The position numbers and the translations under genes are program-made. The notes beneath the pieces were generated by a model that searched no databases, was not told the DNA's origin, and saw only the letters and a program-made list of their open reading frames with translations. This document shows positions 18,737 through 29,899 of a stretch of DNA of 64,000 nucleotides, in pieces; positions within the stretch are counted from its first letter, which is position 1; every line of letters starts with the position of its first letter. The DNA lies in NCBI GenBank assembly GCA_943788835.1, contig CALSRU010000011.1:1-64000 (forward strand), given 5' to 3'. Source of the DNA: an uncultured Pseudomonadales bacterium (GTDB lineage Bacteria > Pseudomonadota > Gammaproteobacteria > Pseudomonadales > UBA7434).

Positions 18737-20968
18737 TTAAGCATTAGCTGAGCCTAGCAGTTGGTTGAACGTTTCGCTCGGGCACATAATTTTGGCAAGT
18801 TTTTCAAGATCGGGGTGATAGTAACCACCAATATCGGTTGGTTGCCCCTGTACCTTTTTGAACTCATCAATAATTTGCGCCTCTTTCTCCGCTAATGCTT
18901 TAGCCAGTGGCGCAAACTGTGCGGCTAATTCAGTGTCGCTTGTTTGCTCGGCTAATTTTCTTGCCCAGTACATACTGAGATAAAAATGGCTGCCGCGGTT
19001 ATCGAGCTCACCTGTTTTGCGTGATGGTGATTTGTTATTTCCCAGCATTTCTTCTGTGGCATCATCGAGCGTTTGCGCCAATATTTTAGCGCGTCCGTTG
19101 TTTTGTTTATTGCCATAGTCTTCCAGCGACACCGCTAGGGCCAAAAATTCACCGAGCGAATCCCAGCGCAAATGATTTTCTTCAATGATTTGTTGCACAT
19201 GCTTGGGTGCTGAGCCACCGGCTCCTGTTTCGTACATGCCGCCGCCATTGAGCATTGGCACAATAGAAAGCATTTTGGCCGACGTGCCCAGTTCCATAAT
19301 AGGGAATAAATCGGTGAGGTAGTCGCGCAATACATTGCCCGTTACCGAAATTGTATCTAGCCCACGGGTCTGGCGTTCCATTGATTCGCGGATGGCTTTT
19401 AAATAGTTCATAACGCGAATATCAAGCCCCTCAGTGTCATGCTCTTTCAGGTAGTGGCGAACTTTTTTGGCGAGATTCATATCGTGCTCGCGCTCCTCGT
19501 CCAGCCAAAATATTGCAGGCGTATCGGAACTGCGCGCTCGATTTACAGCTAGCTTGACCCAGTCTCGCACGGCATTATCTTTTGTCTGGCATGCGCGCCA
19601 GATATCGCCGCAGTCGACTTCATGTTCGATGAGCACATTACCTGCTTCGTCTAGCACCCGCATCGTGCCCGGTTCAGTGATTTCAAAAGTTTTGTCGTGC
19701 GAGCCATATTCTTCAGCTTTGCGCGCCATCAATCCTACGTTAGATACCGAGCCCATAGTCGTGGGATCGAATGCGCCGTTAGTCTTGCAAAAATTAATAA
19801 CTTCTTGATAGATGCGTGCGTAAGTGCTCTCGGGCATGACTGCTTTGGTATCTTTCGCGCGTCCATCAGGGCCCCACATCTTTCCTGAGTTGCGGATCAT
19901 GGCTGGCATTGATGCATCGACAATAATGTCACTGGGTACGTGCAAGTTAGAAATGCCTTTAACTGAATCCACCATTGCCAATTCGGGGCGCGTGGCATAA
20001 CAAGCCTGAATATCTTCAATAATTTCGTCGTGCAAGGAACGAGGAAGGTTGGCTATTTTTTCATAGACACTGCCCAAGCCATTGTTCGGTTCTACGCCAA
20101 GCTCTTCAAATAATGTACCGTGCTTGTCCCAGAGATCTTTGTAGAAAACAGTAACAGCGTGACCAAATACAATGGGGTGAGAGACCTTCATCATGGTGGC
20201 TTTCACATGGAGTGACCACATAACCCCAGTATTTTTTGCATCTTCGAGCGATTTTTCAAAAAAATCACGTAGTCGCTCGCAGCTCATGAACATGCCGTCA
20301 AGCACTTCGCCGGCTTCAAGAGGTAATTCTTTTTTGATTTCCGCCTGGCCTTTTTTATTGACAAATTCCAGGCGCACGGTCATAGCTTTCTGGGCTGTAA
20401 ATGATTTTTCGCTGCAGAAAAAGTCTCCGCCGTGCATATAGTCGGCATGGGTGCGTGATGCTTTGCTCCAAGCTCCCATAGAGTGCGGGAATTTGCGGAC
20501 AAAGTTTTTCACGGCTTTAGGGGCTCGGCGATCAGAGTTGCCTTCGCGTAAGACAGGGTTGACTGCGCTCCCTAAGGTTTTGCCGTAACGTGCACTAATA
20601 GCTTGATCTTCATCGCTTTGCGGATTTTCGGGGAGTTCAGGTACCGCATAGCCCTGCGTCTGTAACTCTTTTATACACATTTTGAGTTGAGGGATTGATG
20701 CGCTGATATTAGGCAGTTTGATAAAGTTAGCGTTGGGGTCTTGAGTCAGTTGACCCAAAAAAGCCAATCCATCTTCAACCTGCTGGTCGTCTTTGAGGTA
20801 TTCTGGGAACTGCGAGAGCACGCGACTAGCCAGTGAAATATCAGTGACTTTCACATCGATATCAGCAGCCGAGGCAAATGTTCGGATTACCGGCAGCAGC
20901 GAGCAAGTGGCCAAAAAAGGTGCTTCATCGGTCAGTGTGTAATAGATGGTTTTTTCAGTTTCAGACAT
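18737..20968 (-). CDS. icd: Isocitrate dehydrogenase (NADP), monomeric type
   Basis: A 743-residue monomeric NADP-dependent isocitrate dehydrogenase (IDH2/Vibrio-Azotobacter type) converting isocitrate to 2-oxoglutarate and CO2. The length and landmarks are diagnostic: [14 protein letters not shown] at the start, [16 protein letters not shown]-like [57 protein letters not shown]-type stretch and [20 protein letters not shown]. It is unrelated in sequence to the dimeric Icd of Escherichia coli. It is cytoplasmic and followed by a strong hairpin. Confidence 0.97.
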   Translation of the reverse strand: MSETEKTIYYTLTDEAPFLATCSLLPVIRTFASAADIDVKVTDISLASRVLSQFPEYLKDDQQVEDGLAFLGQLTQDPNANFIKLPNISASIPQLKMCIKELQTQGYAVPELPENPQSDEDQAISARYGKTLGSAVNPVLREGNSDRRAPKAVKNFVRKFPHSMGAWSKASRTHADYMHGGDFFCSEKSFTAQKAMTVRLEFVNKKGQAEIKKELPLEAGEVLDGMFMSCERLRDFFEKSLEDAKNTGVMWSLHVKATMMKVSHPIVFGHAVTVFYKDLWDKHGTLFEELGVEPNNGLGSVYEKIANLPRSLHDEIIEDIQACYATRPELAMVDSVKGISNLHVPSDIIVDASMPAMIRNSGKMWGPDGRAKDTKAVMPESTYARIYQEVINFCKTNGAFDPTTMGSVSNVGLMARKAEEYGSHDKTFEITEPGTMRVLDEAGNVLIEHEVDCGDIWRACQTKDNAVRDWVKLAVNRARSSDTPAIFWLDEEREHDMNLAKKVRHYLKEHDTEGLDIRVMNYLKAIRESMERQTRGLDTISVTGNVLRDYLTDLFPIMELGTSAKMLSIVPMLNGGGMYETGAGGSAPKHVQQIIEENHLRWDSLGEFLALAVSLEDYGNKQNNGRAKILAQTLDDATEEMLGNNKSPSRKTGELDNRGSHFYLSMYWARKLAEQTSDTELAAQFAPLAKALAEKEAQIIDEFKKVQGQPTDIGGYYHPDLEKLAKIMCPSETFNQLLGSANA

Positions 20969-21229
20969 TGGGGATCCTGCAGGCGTTGATAATATGGAGG
21001 AGGTGATTGTTCAAAAAAAGCGCGATTGTTGCTACATCGAATATGTTTCCATTATACGCCATTTTTTGAACTATCCGCATGTTCGTGCGGCAGCTGGTCG
21101 CTACAATTGTTCAGGCGAACGTTTTATCGTGATTCGCCTTCGTCAGTTGTGGCTCAACGCCAAATAAGCGCATGCTTGGAGTGGTGAGTACTCGTAATAA
21201 TTCTAACGTCACATAGGCCGATTTAAATT

Positions 21230-21517
21230 ATGTCGCAATCACGTAACAAAAAGCATCTAACCAGTCGGCAGCGGCTAGCGCTTTATTTTGATGATTTGGG
21301 CTCTAATGGAGGCGTTGCTCCTGCTCACAGATTTCGTTTAGAGGGCTATCTGCAGGCGCAGCTCGACGGCGGTTATTGGCTGGAAGCTGATTTGCGTGAA
21401 GTGATACAAACGCTCATCAACACGTTTAATACCAATCACAGTCAGCAACTCAAAGCCCAGCCCGAGGCTTGGCGACTACCGCATGTAGCTCCGATCGCCC
21501 CGGTCCAAGGTGAGTGA
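21230..21517 (+). CDS. Small hypothetical protein, 95 aa
   Basis: A soluble 95-residue protein. It has a basic N-terminus (SRNKKHLTSRQRLALYFDDLG), a middle rich in charged helices (RLEGYLQAQLDGGYWLEADLREVIQTLI) and a Pro-rich end. I do not recognise the family. It has no signal peptide or membrane segment. The ribosome site is weak (AGGCC, about 12 bases before the ATG). It lies 72 bases ahead of the SRPBCC-SDR gene on the same strand and may share its transcript. Confidence 0.6.
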   Translation: MSQSRNKKHLTSRQRLALYFDDLGSNGGVAPAHRFRLEGYLQAQLDGGYWLEADLREVIQTLINTFNTNHSQQLKAQPEAWRLPHVAPIAPVQGE

Positions 21518-21589
21518 GGTATAAAGGTGAGTGAGCTATAACTGCTGTGTGGCCGTAACTACACGAATTATTATTGAGGGAGCTAGCCG

Positions 21590-22996
21590 GTGAGCCAAAG
21601 TATTACGCTTGATGAAACTATTCAAATAGATCGGCCCTTGCAAGAGGTTTTCGATTATGTGGCTGAGTTTTCTCGTATTGAAGAGTGGGACCCAGCCGTC
21701 AAGACAGCGCGCAAATTAACGTTGGGGGCTCCGTCGCGAGGCAGTGAATATCAGGTTGATATGAAAGGAGGGACATCTCTCCATTACACCGTGACTGAAT
21801 TTGAGTTGAACAAGCGACTACTGATGAGTGTTGACGCGCGTATGTTTAGCGCAGTGGAAGAAATTCAGTTTGCTGAAAGTTCTGCAGGCACAACATTACG
21901 CTACATCGCGACCTTTAAATTTGCAGTGCCTCTGGCAGTATTTAATCGATTGTTTCCGGCGGTATTGCAGCGGATGGGCAAAGCCTCTATGCGAGGGTTA
22001 CAGCGCGCGTTAGAGGATAATGTAGCGACGCCGCAGGTATCTAAGTACTTGGCCTTAGCGGACCAGTTAGTGTTGCCAGGTGTTTGGCGCTTTACGCGGC
22101 TTGGGTACGGTGCCGCGCGCAAGCGATGGCAGCCGCAATCGGCCTACTTAGCCGGACGTCATGCAGTGATTACCGGAGCAACATCGGGTATCGGCCTGGC
22201 TGCGGCTAAGCAACTGGCTGGCAGGGGAGCACACCTGACTCTTGTTGCGCGCAACACTGAAAAAGCCGAACAAGTGGCCCAGATGCTGAGTGAAGAAACT
22301 GGTAACGCCTCTATTAACGTAGTCACCGCAGACATGAGCATCATGGCTGATGTACATGCCTTGGTTGCGCGCTTTGTTGAGGCGGGAGAGCCCATTGATA
22401 TCCTCATTAACAACGCCGGAGCTTTGTTTAATCCTCGAGAGGAAACGTCCGAGGGCTTGGAGAAGAGCTTTGCACTGCTGCTGTTAGGGCCCTATATTCT
22501 CACCGAGGGCGTGCAGCCACTGTTGGCAAAATCTAGTCTAGCGCGAGTGGTTAATGTGCTTTCTGGCGGCATGTATACGCAAAAAATTAAGGTTAACGAT
22601 TTGCAAACCAGTCGGGGAGTCTACTCAGGTTCTGTGGCCTATGCGCGAGCTAAACGTGGCTTGATGATACTAACCCAGGAGTGGGCGCGGGGCTGGAGTG
22701 ATGCGGGAATCATCGTCAATGCCATGCATCCGGGCTGGGTGAATACGCCGGGCGTGGTCAGCGCATTGCCAGAATTTTATCGCGTTACACGCTCTGTTTT
22801 GCGCACGCCTGAGCAAGGTGCCGACACAATTACGTGGTTGGCAACGGCTACCGAGGCGGCTAAAGTATCGGGCAAGTTTTGGTTGGATCGGGAGCAACAT
22901 CCTAGCCACTTGAGTAAAAAAACGCGTGAAACGCCGCAACAGCGCGAACAACTGTTACAGGCACTGCAGAGCCTTAGCCAGAGCACTCGCCTATAG
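21590..22996 (+). CDS. SRPBCC-SDR fusion oxidoreductase
   Basis: A 468-residue two-domain protein starting at GTG with GAGGGAG upstream. Residues about 1-145 form an SRPBCC (polyketide-cyclase/START-like) ligand-binding domain (TIQIDRPLQEVFDYVAEF). After a linker, residues about 185-450 form a short-chain dehydrogenase. The nucleotide motif TGATSGIG is at 195-202, NNAG follows about 80 residues later, and the catalytic Y351-x3-K355 (YARAK) is preceded by LSGGMYT providing the Ser. The SDR part resembles vertebrate DHRS12-type reductases. The substrate is probably hydrophobic (lipid or steroid-like), inferred from the SRPBCC domain. It stands apart from its neighbours, which are unrelated housekeeping genes. 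Confidence 0.88.
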   Translation: MSQSITLDETIQIDRPLQEVFDYVAEFSRIEEWDPAVKTARKLTLGAPSRGSEYQVDMKGGTSLHYTVTEFELNKRLLMSVDARMFSAVEEIQFAESSAGTTLRYIATFKFAVPLAVFNRLFPAVLQRMGKASMRGLQRALEDNVATPQVSKYLALADQLVLPGVWRFTRLGYGAARKRWQPQSAYLAGRHAVITGATSGIGLAAAKQLAGRGAHLTLVARNTEKAEQVAQMLSEETGNASINVVTADMSIMADVHALVARFVEAGEPIDILINNAGALFNPREETSEGLEKSFALLLLGPYILTEGVQPLLAKSSLARVVNVLSGGMYTQKIKVNDLQTSRGVYSGSVAYARAKRGLMILTQEWARGWSDAGIIVNAMHPGWVNTPGVVSALPEFYRVTRSVLRTPEQGADTITWLATATEAAKVSGKFWLDREQHPSHLSKKTRETPQQREQLLQALQSLSQSTRL

Positions 22997-23052
22997 TCCG
23001 CCGCTAAAACTCGCCCGTGTTAAGTGAGATGCTTTGTCTCAGCGGTTGGTTG

Positions 23053-25932
23053 TTATAAAACGGCTAGTTGGGCGCGCTGCGCCTCTAGCTTTTTACTAGC
23101 TTGTTGATACTGAGCCAGTTTTTGGCGTTCTTTTTCTACCACCTCCGGCGGTGCATTGCCCATAAACTTTTCGTTACTTAGCTTGCCCTGTAGGCGGCCG
23201 GTTTCTTTTTGCAGTTTAGCCAGTTCTTTTTCTAGTCGCGCGATCTCAGCATTTTTATCAATCAATCCTGCTAAAGGCACCATGATTTCCATCTCCCCCA
23301 GAAGCTGCGTGGCAGCCGGTGGGGCCTCTTGTGCGGCGTCTAACCATGTCACACTCTGAATTTTAGCAAGGGCTTCAATCAACACTTGGTTGGTGTCGAA
23401 CAGGTTTCGATCGCGTTTTGAGGCGTTCTTGAAAATAATGGGTAATGGTTTGCCTGGCGCTATATTCATTTCGCCGCGAATAGTGCGCAGAGCAACGACC
23501 ACAGCTTTGAGCCAATCGATAGCATCTAGGGCCTCTTGATCAATCAAATCCACGTTAGCTTGAGGGTAAGCTTGTAGCATGATCGTGTTGGCACTCGCCG
23601 GTAGCCCCGCTAGATCCTTGACTGATTGCCATATTTCTTCAGTGATATAGGGCATGATTGGGTGCGCGAGTCGTAGCGTAGCCTCTAACACTCTAACTAA
23701 AGTTTGGCGCGTGCCGCGCTTGGCCTCTAACGATGCGTCGGCATCGGCCAGGGCGGGTTTAGACAGCTCTAAATACCAATCGCAATATTCGTTCCAGATG
23801 AATTCATACAAAGCTTGGCTGGCCAAATCAAATCGATAGTTCTCAAAATGCTTTTCCAGATCAGCCTCGAGTTGCTGAAGTCGGCTAATTATCCATTTGT
23901 CGGCAATGGATAGCTGCACTTCATCATCCTTTTGTCCGCAATCCTCACCTTCAATATTCATCAACACATAGCGAGCCGCGTTCCAGAGTTTATTGCAAAA
24001 GTTGCGATAGCCCTCAAGGCGATGCATGTCCCAGTTGATATCTCGTCCGGTTGAGGCTAATGCCGCCAGCGTGAAGCGCAGTGCATCAGTGCCATGAGCA
24101 TTAATACCGTCGGGGAATTCTTTTTTCGTTTGTTTTGCAATTTTTTCTCGGAGTTGTGGCTGCATCATATTGCCGGTGCGTTTAGCCAAAAGGTCTTCGA
24201 GAGAAATGCCGTCGATCATATCCAATGGATCGAGTACATTGCCTTTAGACTTAGACATTTTGTGTCCGTGCTCATCACGAATGAGCCCCGTTACATAGAC
24301 TGTGTTGAACGGCACTTGCGGTTTGCCGTCATCATCTTTTATTAAGTGCAGGGTCATCATCATCATTCTGGCAACCCAAAAGAAGATAATGTCAAAGCCG
24401 GTAACTAGTACGCTACTAGGGTGGAAAGTGTTGAGTCGTTCGGTTTTTTCGGGCCAGCCTTGAGTGGCGAAGGTCCATAGCGCTGAACTAAACCAAGTAT
24501 CGAGGACATCTTCGTCTTGCGTTAAGATAATGTCTGCGCCGAGTTGATGCTGTTCGCGCACGGCCGCTTCATTTAGACCTACATAGACTTGCCCATCACT
24601 GTCATACCATGCAGGAATACGATGTCCCCACCATAGTTGGCGTGAAATACACCAGTCTTGTACATCGCGCATCCAGGCAAAGTACATATTTTCATATTGT
24701 TTAGGAACAAAGTTAACATCGCCGTTTTCAACAGCTTCGATGGCAGGCTTAGCTAACGTTTTGGCGTCCACATACCACTGATCGGTGAGCATGGGCTCAA
24801 TAACTACACCGCCACGATCGCCGTAAGGCACGGCTAATGTGTGATCTTCAACGCGTTCTAGTAACCCTTGCTCATCGAGCGCAGCGACAATGGCTCTGCG
24901 CGCGGCAAAACGATCGAGGCCAGCAAATTCGCTAGGCATTTCGGGCTCGTAGGCAGTGGACGGCTTGCCATCGGCATCAAACACTTCGGCTGTGCCGCGA
25001 ATAAAACCACTGCTGTTGAAAATGTTGATCATGGCTAGCGCGTTGCGTTTGCCAACGGCATAGTCGTTGAAGTCGTGGGCCGGCGTGATCTTCACGCAGC
25101 CCGAGCCTTTGTCTATATCCGCATGGTCATCACCAACAATGGGAATGCGTCGATGAGTCAGCGGAAGCTCGATCATCTTGCCTATTAAGTTGTTAAAGCG
25201 CTCGTCGCGCGCATTAACAGCAATACCCGTATCGCCCAGCATGGTTTCCGGGCGCGTGGTAGCAACCACTAAATACGGCTTGCCATCGCGTGTGGTCACG
25301 CCATCGGCTAGAGGGTAGCGAAGATGCCACATGTGGCCTTTGCTCTCGCGATTTTCAACTTCTAAGTCCGAAATGGCAGTTTGTAGTTTTGGGTCCCAGT
25401 TAACCAAGCGTTTGCCGCGATAAATAAGCCCTTGCTCATGCAGGCGCACGAAGACTTCCTGAACAGCTGCATTAAAGCCTTCGTCCATCGTGAAGCGTTC
25501 GCTATCCCAGTCGACGGAATTACCTAATCGGCGCATTTGTGAAGTAATAGTGCCGCCCGATTCGTGCTTCCAATCCCATATCTTTTCAATAAATGCTTCG
25601 CGCCCTAGGGCATGGCGGTCGGGTAAGTCTTCGGCCGCTAGTTTTCTTTCTACCACCATTTGCGTAGCGATACCCGCATGGTCGGTGCCAATTTGCCACA
25701 GCGTATTTTTGCCGCGCATGCGCTCGTAGCGAATCAGAGCATCCATAATAGTGTGCTGAAACGCATGGCCCATATGTAGACTGCCGGTGACATTGGGCGG
25801 CGGAATCATAATGCTATAGGCGCCTTCGGCAGGACTGGATTCTGCCGTGGGTTTGAAATAACCCCGAGTTTCCCAGGTTTGGTACCAGCGTTGCTCGACC
25901 GCTTGCGGTTGAAAGGTTTTTTCCATGGTCAT
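23053..25932 (-). CDS. valS: Valyl-tRNA synthetase
   Basis: A 959-residue class I synthetase. It has the HIGH-type motif HMGH in [11 protein letters not shown] near residue 52, KMSKS at 558-562, the editing domain between them, the anticodon-binding domain, and a C-terminal tRNA-binding coiled coil (about residues 890-955, Lys/Glu/Leu heptads). Two in-frame ATGs six bases apart (25932 and 25926) are equally plausible starts. It is downstream of holC and pepA on the same strand, the usual gammaproteobacterial order, with a small ORF between. Confidence 0.97.
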   Translation of the reverse strand: MTMEKTFQPQAVEQRWYQTWETRGYFKPTAESSPAEGAYSIMIPPPNVTGSLHMGHAFQHTIMDALIRYERMRGKNTLWQIGTDHAGIATQMVVERKLAAEDLPDRHALGREAFIEKIWDWKHESGGTITSQMRRLGNSVDWDSERFTMDEGFNAAVQEVFVRLHEQGLIYRGKRLVNWDPKLQTAISDLEVENRESKGHMWHLRYPLADGVTTRDGKPYLVVATTRPETMLGDTGIAVNARDERFNNLIGKMIELPLTHRRIPIVGDDHADIDKGSGCVKITPAHDFNDYAVGKRNALAMINIFNSSGFIRGTAEVFDADGKPSTAYEPEMPSEFAGLDRFAARRAIVAALDEQGLLERVEDHTLAVPYGDRGGVVIEPMLTDQWYVDAKTLAKPAIEAVENGDVNFVPKQYENMYFAWMRDVQDWCISRQLWWGHRIPAWYDSDGQVYVGLNEAAVREQHQLGADIILTQDEDVLDTWFSSALWTFATQGWPEKTERLNTFHPSSVLVTGFDIIFFWVARMMMMTLHLIKDDDGKPQVPFNTVYVTGLIRDEHGHKMSKSKGNVLDPLDMIDGISLEDLLAKRTGNMMQPQLREKIAKQTKKEFPDGINAHGTDALRFTLAALASTGRDINWDMHRLEGYRNFCNKLWNAARYVLMNIEGEDCGQKDDEVQLSIADKWIISRLQQLEADLEKHFENYRFDLASQALYEFIWNEYCDWYLELSKPALADADASLEAKRGTRQTLVRVLEATLRLAHPIMPYITEEIWQSVKDLAGLPASANTIMLQAYPQANVDLIDQEALDAIDWLKAVVVALRTIRGEMNIAPGKPLPIIFKNASKRDRNLFDTNQVLIEALAKIQSVTWLDAAQEAPPAATQLLGEMEIMVPLAGLIDKNAEIARLEKELAKLQKETGRLQGKLSNEKFMGNAPPEVVEKERQKLAQYQQASKKLEAQRAQLAVL

Positions 25933-26030
25933 TATCGTTCTATGCGTGATTGAAAAAGGTGTTGAGATGAGTCGCTGAATTGATGACTTGCCATTGAGTT
26001 AAGGCGATTGGTACGCGTAAGATTGACTCA

Positions 26031-26246
26031 TTAAGTGAGTGGCAGTACACATTGGTCAGACTCAGTAAGATGTGGAGTGGCCATGGTAGCAGGCTGGGTA
26101 GTGTTCGATGCTTTTGCGCACGCAGCATGATGGCTTCTTGCCACCGAGTCCGACTGGGGCTTTTGAGGGCAGCTTGGAATTGGGGCCAGTTCATCACAAA
26201 GATGCGCTAGATCATCGATCAATTGTTTTTGAACATCGTTTTGCAT
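26031..26246 (-). CDS. Possible small hypothetical protein between holC and valS
   Basis: A 71-residue frame from the ATG at 26246. The start MQNDVQKQLIDDLAHLCDEL looks like a real helical N-terminus and resembles in style the small acidic proteins often found between holC and valS. The remainder is Ser/Thr/His/Ala-rich and unstructured. No good ribosome site is seen. A different frame overlapping it (from 26197) is also open, so part of this region may be frame-damaged. Confidence 0.35.
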   Translation of the reverse strand: MQNDVQKQLIDDLAHLCDELAPIPSCPQKPQSDSVARSHHAACAKASNTTQPATMATPHLTESDQCVLPLT

Positions 26247-26308
26247 ATTTCTAACCTACTAAAAATGTTGTGCTGCTTCGTGGAATTTTATGGTAACTAA
26301 TGCTGCGG

Positions 26309-26743
26309 TTAAAGCGAGTGCACATTCAATGGATAGCCTCTTTTTCGATAGTATTTATAGCGTTCTCTTGAACGGGCTTTAGAGGGCTCATCTCCGCGCA
26401 CTACTTCGGCAATTCGGGCAAAGCGGCCAAAGAATTCGGGTGTATTTTCAGTGAGATTGATTAAAACATCATGGTGCTCGCCGGGTTCGCCGCTGCAGGC
26501 GACCATAACATCGGGGGTGTTATCCGGCGCGCTATGATCACTGTTTTCATGCCTATGTGGAATGAAGCTGTTGGGCCTAAATGACCACAGGAGCTCATCG
26601 AGCATATGCATGGCTTGTGGGTCGGCGGTGTGCACATAAACATGGTGCTTTTTGCGCCACGCCTTTTCGACTAAGCGGCAAGCGATAGTTAAACACTCGG
26701 AAAATTCGCTGCCAGGAGCGATATAAAAATCCACTTTAGTCAT
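26309..26743 (-). CDS. holC: DNA polymerase III chi subunit
   Basis: A 144-residue HolC, the clamp-loader accessory subunit that binds SSB and the psi subunit. The family pattern is present: DFYI at the start, ACRLVEKAWRKKHHVYVHTAD, LLWSFRPNSFIPH, then VLINLT and the closing RYKYYRKRGYPLNVH. An acidic insertion of about 15 residues follows FIPHRHE. It lies between pepA and valS, its customary place. Confidence 0.93.
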   Translation of the reverse strand: MTKVDFYIAPGSEFSECLTIACRLVEKAWRKKHHVYVHTADPQAMHMLDELLWSFRPNSFIPHRHENSDHSAPDNTPDVMVACSGEPGEHHDVLINLTENTPEFFGRFARIAEVVRGDEPSKARSRERYKYYRKRGYPLNVHSL

Positions 26744-26841
26744 GGTGCTTGTGCAATCGGAGTCTGTAAATGAATTTCTCTGGCCGATGGGATCTATTGG
26801 CCATTCAGGCTAACAATTCTATCCTGTTAGCCGATGTGCGG

Positions 26842-28329
26842 CTAGCTGCCAATGGTTTGCAAATATTGGCAAAGCAGAGCAACCGGTCGTCCGCTGGCGC
26901 CTTTGGGGCCCGGTTGGTTCCATGCGGTGCCGGCAATGTCGAGATGTGCCCAGCGGTAGTCTTCAGCGAACTGCGATAAAAAGCAGGCAGCGGTAATGGT
27001 TCCTGCGCCACCTGCGCCAATGTTAGCGAGGTCGGCATAGGGTGTTTTGAGCTGTTCTTGATATTCGTCCCAGATGGGCAGGCGCCAAGCACGATCGCCG
27101 CTGGCGATACCGGCCGCTAGTAATTCTTCAGCCAGTGAATCATCATTGCTCAATAGGCCGCTAGCGTGATGCCCTAATGCGACGATGCAGGCGCCGGTTA
27201 AGGTTGCCATATCGACCACGCTAGCAGGCTTAAAGCGTTTTACATAATGGAGGGCGTCGCATAACACAAGCCGGCCTTCGGCATCTGTATTGAGTACTTC
27301 AATAGTTTTACCGGCCATGCTCGTGACCACATCACCGGGTTTGGTGGCATTGCCTGCCGGCATGTTTTCTGCGGCGGCGATTACACCGATTACGTTGATG
27401 GGTAAGTTCATGGTTGCCAGCGCATGCATCGTGCCCAGCACGCTGGCTGCACCACACATATCAAACTTCATTTCATCCATTTTTGCGCCAGGTTTCAGGC
27501 TGATGCCGCCAGTATCGAAGGTAATGCCTTTTCCCACTAATACGTGCGGCTGAGCAGATTTTTTACCACCTTTATATTCCATGATAATAAATTGAGACTC
27601 TTCTTTGCTGCCGTGACCTACCGACAACAATGAGCCCATGCCCAGTTCCCCCATTTGCTTTTCGCCCAGCACCTTCGTGCTGATGCGCTCAAATTTACGT
27701 CCTAGCTTGCGCGCTTCACTGGATAAATACTTTGGTGTGCAGATATTGCCAGGCAAGTCGCCGAGGTCGCGGGCAATATTAATGCCGTCGCCAATGGCGA
27801 TACCTTGTGCGATGGCATGCTTGCTATTAGCAGCGTCGCTAGCGCCCAAAAAGCTAATTTTTTCAATAGGGCAGAGGCCTTTTGCGGCCGATTTTTTCGT
27901 TGTTGTGTAGCGGTAGTTGCCGCGTGTGAGCTGCGTAGAAATTTGCTGTAACGCCCAGCTGTTGGGCATTGTTTTAGGCATTTTAAAATCGGCAGCGATG
28001 GCGATATGTTTTGCTTTGGTGGTGTTCAGTGCACGACTCAATAGGTGGCACGCGCTAACCCAATGCTGGCGTTGAAGATAGGCTTTGTCGCCGCAACCCC
28101 ATAGCATTACATGCTTGGCACTTAAGTTCTGCACGCCCGGTAAAAGCAGCGTTTCGCCTTTTTTACCATTGAAATCGCCGGCATCAAGCAAGCGGCTGAT
28201 TTGTTTCTTGAGGGCTCGATCGGTGTCCCGCGAGGCTTTGCTGAGCTTCTTGTCAGCAAAAATCGGTACGATTAACAAGTCGGCAGAAAACTCGGTGATA
28301 GAGCCCGGATTTTTTAAAAAAGCGCGCAT
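26842..28329 (-). CDS. pepA: Leucyl aminopeptidase (cytosol aminopeptidase)
   Basis: A 495-residue M17 metallo-aminopeptidase, which in related bacteria can also act as a DNA-binding accessory factor in XerCD recombination. The C-terminal catalytic domain has VGKGITFDTGGISLKP, the metal/active-site signature NTDAEGR at 347-353, and the final GTAWNQPGPKGASGRPV. The N-terminal domain is divergent and Lys-rich. A GGAATG ribosome site precedes the ATG. lptF/lptG, which are often divergent from pepA, are absent here; prfB lies upstream instead. Confidence 0.96.
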   Translation of the reverse strand: MRAFLKNPGSITEFSADLLIVPIFADKKLSKASRDTDRALKKQISRLLDAGDFNGKKGETLLLPGVQNLSAKHVMLWGCGDKAYLQRQHWVSACHLLSRALNTTKAKHIAIAADFKMPKTMPNSWALQQISTQLTRGNYRYTTTKKSAAKGLCPIEKISFLGASDAANSKHAIAQGIAIGDGINIARDLGDLPGNICTPKYLSSEARKLGRKFERISTKVLGEKQMGELGMGSLLSVGHGSKEESQFIIMEYKGGKKSAQPHVLVGKGITFDTGGISLKPGAKMDEMKFDMCGAASVLGTMHALATMNLPINVIGVIAAAENMPAGNATKPGDVVTSMAGKTIEVLNTDAEGRLVLCDALHYVKRFKPASVVDMATLTGACIVALGHHASGLLSNDDSLAEELLAAGIASGDRAWRLPIWDEYQEQLKTPYADLANIGAGGAGTITAACFLSQFAEDYRWAHLDIAGTAWNQPGPKGASGRPVALLCQYLQTIGS

Positions 28330-28800
28330 GTTGATACATTCCTTTAATAAGATAAGTGGTGCGTGTCAGAGTAATTCTAATGGTCAGGGTTCGTGGCTGA
28401 TCGTCTTCAACGGGAAGCACTTTTTTCGCAAGACTGTGGTGGCTCTCGCAATGCTGCCCCATCTCCTAACTTTAGCAGGTCGGGCGGCAAGTTGGCCGCT
28501 GCACTCTGCACTTTATAACTTGCGGCAGGTTATTTTTTGCAGCTAGGAAGCGCGTTGAAAAGTTCTTGAAACGCGTATCTATTCTGGATATCGAGTGCTC
28601 AGTGTCAAGTAATTTGTGCCGCACTAGTGCGGCGTGCGGCTGGCTTTGCTCGTAGCTATGTGTGATTTTGGTTATTACGTGTGGTTTTGGTTATACTGCC
28701 GCGCCTTGAGCCAGACCAGTATTTATCGCGGCACCATGATCGCCAAACGACGAATGCTGTGCAGTCTCTCTAGCCAAAAATTGTAACAGTGAATTCGGCA
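28330..28800. other. Intergenic region between pepA and prfB
   Basis: A 471-base gap between divergent genes. No coding frame is convincing. It contains the 19-base tandem repeat at 28661-28698 overlapping a promoter-like sequence for prfB. Confidence 0.4.
28661..28698 (+). repeat. Imperfect 19-bp tandem repeat at the probable prfB promoter
   Basis: TGTGATTTTGGTTATTACG is followed directly by TGTGGTTTTGGTTATACTG. The second copy supplies TATACT (28692-28697) as -10, and the first supplies TTGGTT (28668-28673) as a weak -35 with an 18-base spacer. It could also be a protein-binding site. Confidence 0.5.
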
Positions 28801-29899
28801 ATGCTTGAAACAAACCAGCAGCTCACCTCCCTCAAAGATTTACGCAGCCGTGTGGATGTGCTCCGGGGGTATCTTTGACTACGATCTTAAAAAAGAGCAA
28901 TTAGCTGAGGTCGAACTCGAGTTGGCAGAGCCCTCGGTATGGGATAAGCCTGAAATCGCACAGCAGTTAGGCCGTCAGCGGGCAAGCTTAGAAGGCGTCG
29001 TGTTGTGTATTGATGATCTTGAGCGAGGAATTACTGACACCCTTGAGCTGCTAGAGATGGTTGTTGAGGAAAATGATGCTGACACTTTGCAAGAAGTCGA
29101 AAGTGAAATAGCTAGCCTGTCCGAGGTTTTAGCGCAGCTTGAATTTAGGCGAATGTTCGCCGGCCCCATGGACCCGAATCATGCCTTTCTTGATATTCAA
29201 GCCGGCTCAGGTGGCACTGAGGCTCAAGATTGGGCGGAAATGCTACTGCGCATGTATTTGCGCTGGGGTGAGGCTCGAGGCTTTGCGACCGATTTAATCG
29301 AGGTGTCGGCGGGTGATGTGGCTGGAATAAAAAGCGCTACGATACATTTCAGGGGTGAATATGCTTTTGGCTGGCTGCGTACCGAAACAGGCGTGCACCG
29401 GCTCGTGCGAAAATCGCCATTTGATTCTGGCAGTCGGCGTCATACATCTTTTGCCTCGGTTTTTGTGTCGCCTGAAGTAGACGACAATATTGAGGTTGAA
29501 ATCAATCCTTCTGACGTGCGCACCGATACCTATCGAGCGTCGGGGGCGGGTGGCCAGCATGTTAATAAAACCGATTCGGCCGTGCGACTCACTCATGAGC
29601 CTACGGGGGTCGTGGCGCAATGCCAGAGCGAGCGTTCGCAGCATCAAAATCGTGATAAAGCTTGGAAAATTCTTAAGGCTCGATTGTATGAGCTTGAAAT
29701 GCAAAAGCTCAATGAGGCAAAGCAGTCAGTGGAAGATAACAAGTCTGATATTGGTTGGGGCAGTCAAATTCGCTCCTATGTGCTTGACGATCAGCGCATT
29801 AAAGATTTGCGCACCGGTGAGCAAACGAGTAACTGTCAAAGTGTGCTTGATGGTGGTATCGACAAGTTCATTGAAGCCTCGCTGAAACAAGGTTTGTAA
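28801..29899 (+). CDS. prfB: Peptide chain release factor 2, with programmed +1 frameshift
   Basis: RF2 recognises UGA and UAA and releases the finished peptide. The true start is the ATG at 28801 ([19 protein letters not shown]...), giving 25 codons up to CTT TGA C at 28873-28879. Translation then slips +1 and continues [16 protein letters not shown] in the second frame. The product is 365 residues, the same as in Escherichia coli. It has the stop-codon reading SPF motif in VRKSPFDSG and the catalytic GGQ in [17 protein letters not shown]. lysS follows, as in many gammaproteobacteria. Confidence 0.97.
28864..28879 (+). promoter_or_regulatory. RF2 autoregulatory frameshift site
   Basis: CGGGGGT ATCTTTGAC: an internal Shine-Dalgarno-like GGGGG sits just before CTT TGA C. 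Low RF2 leaves the UGA unread and promotes the +1 slip, giving autoregulation. Confidence 0.97.

Noticed and set aside
25940-26197. Second overlapping minus-strand frame between holC and valS
   Set aside because: No ribosome site; it overlaps the better-starting 26031-26246 frame, and its composition (Leu/His/Thr-rich) looks non-coding. A frameshifted joint gene is possible but not supported.
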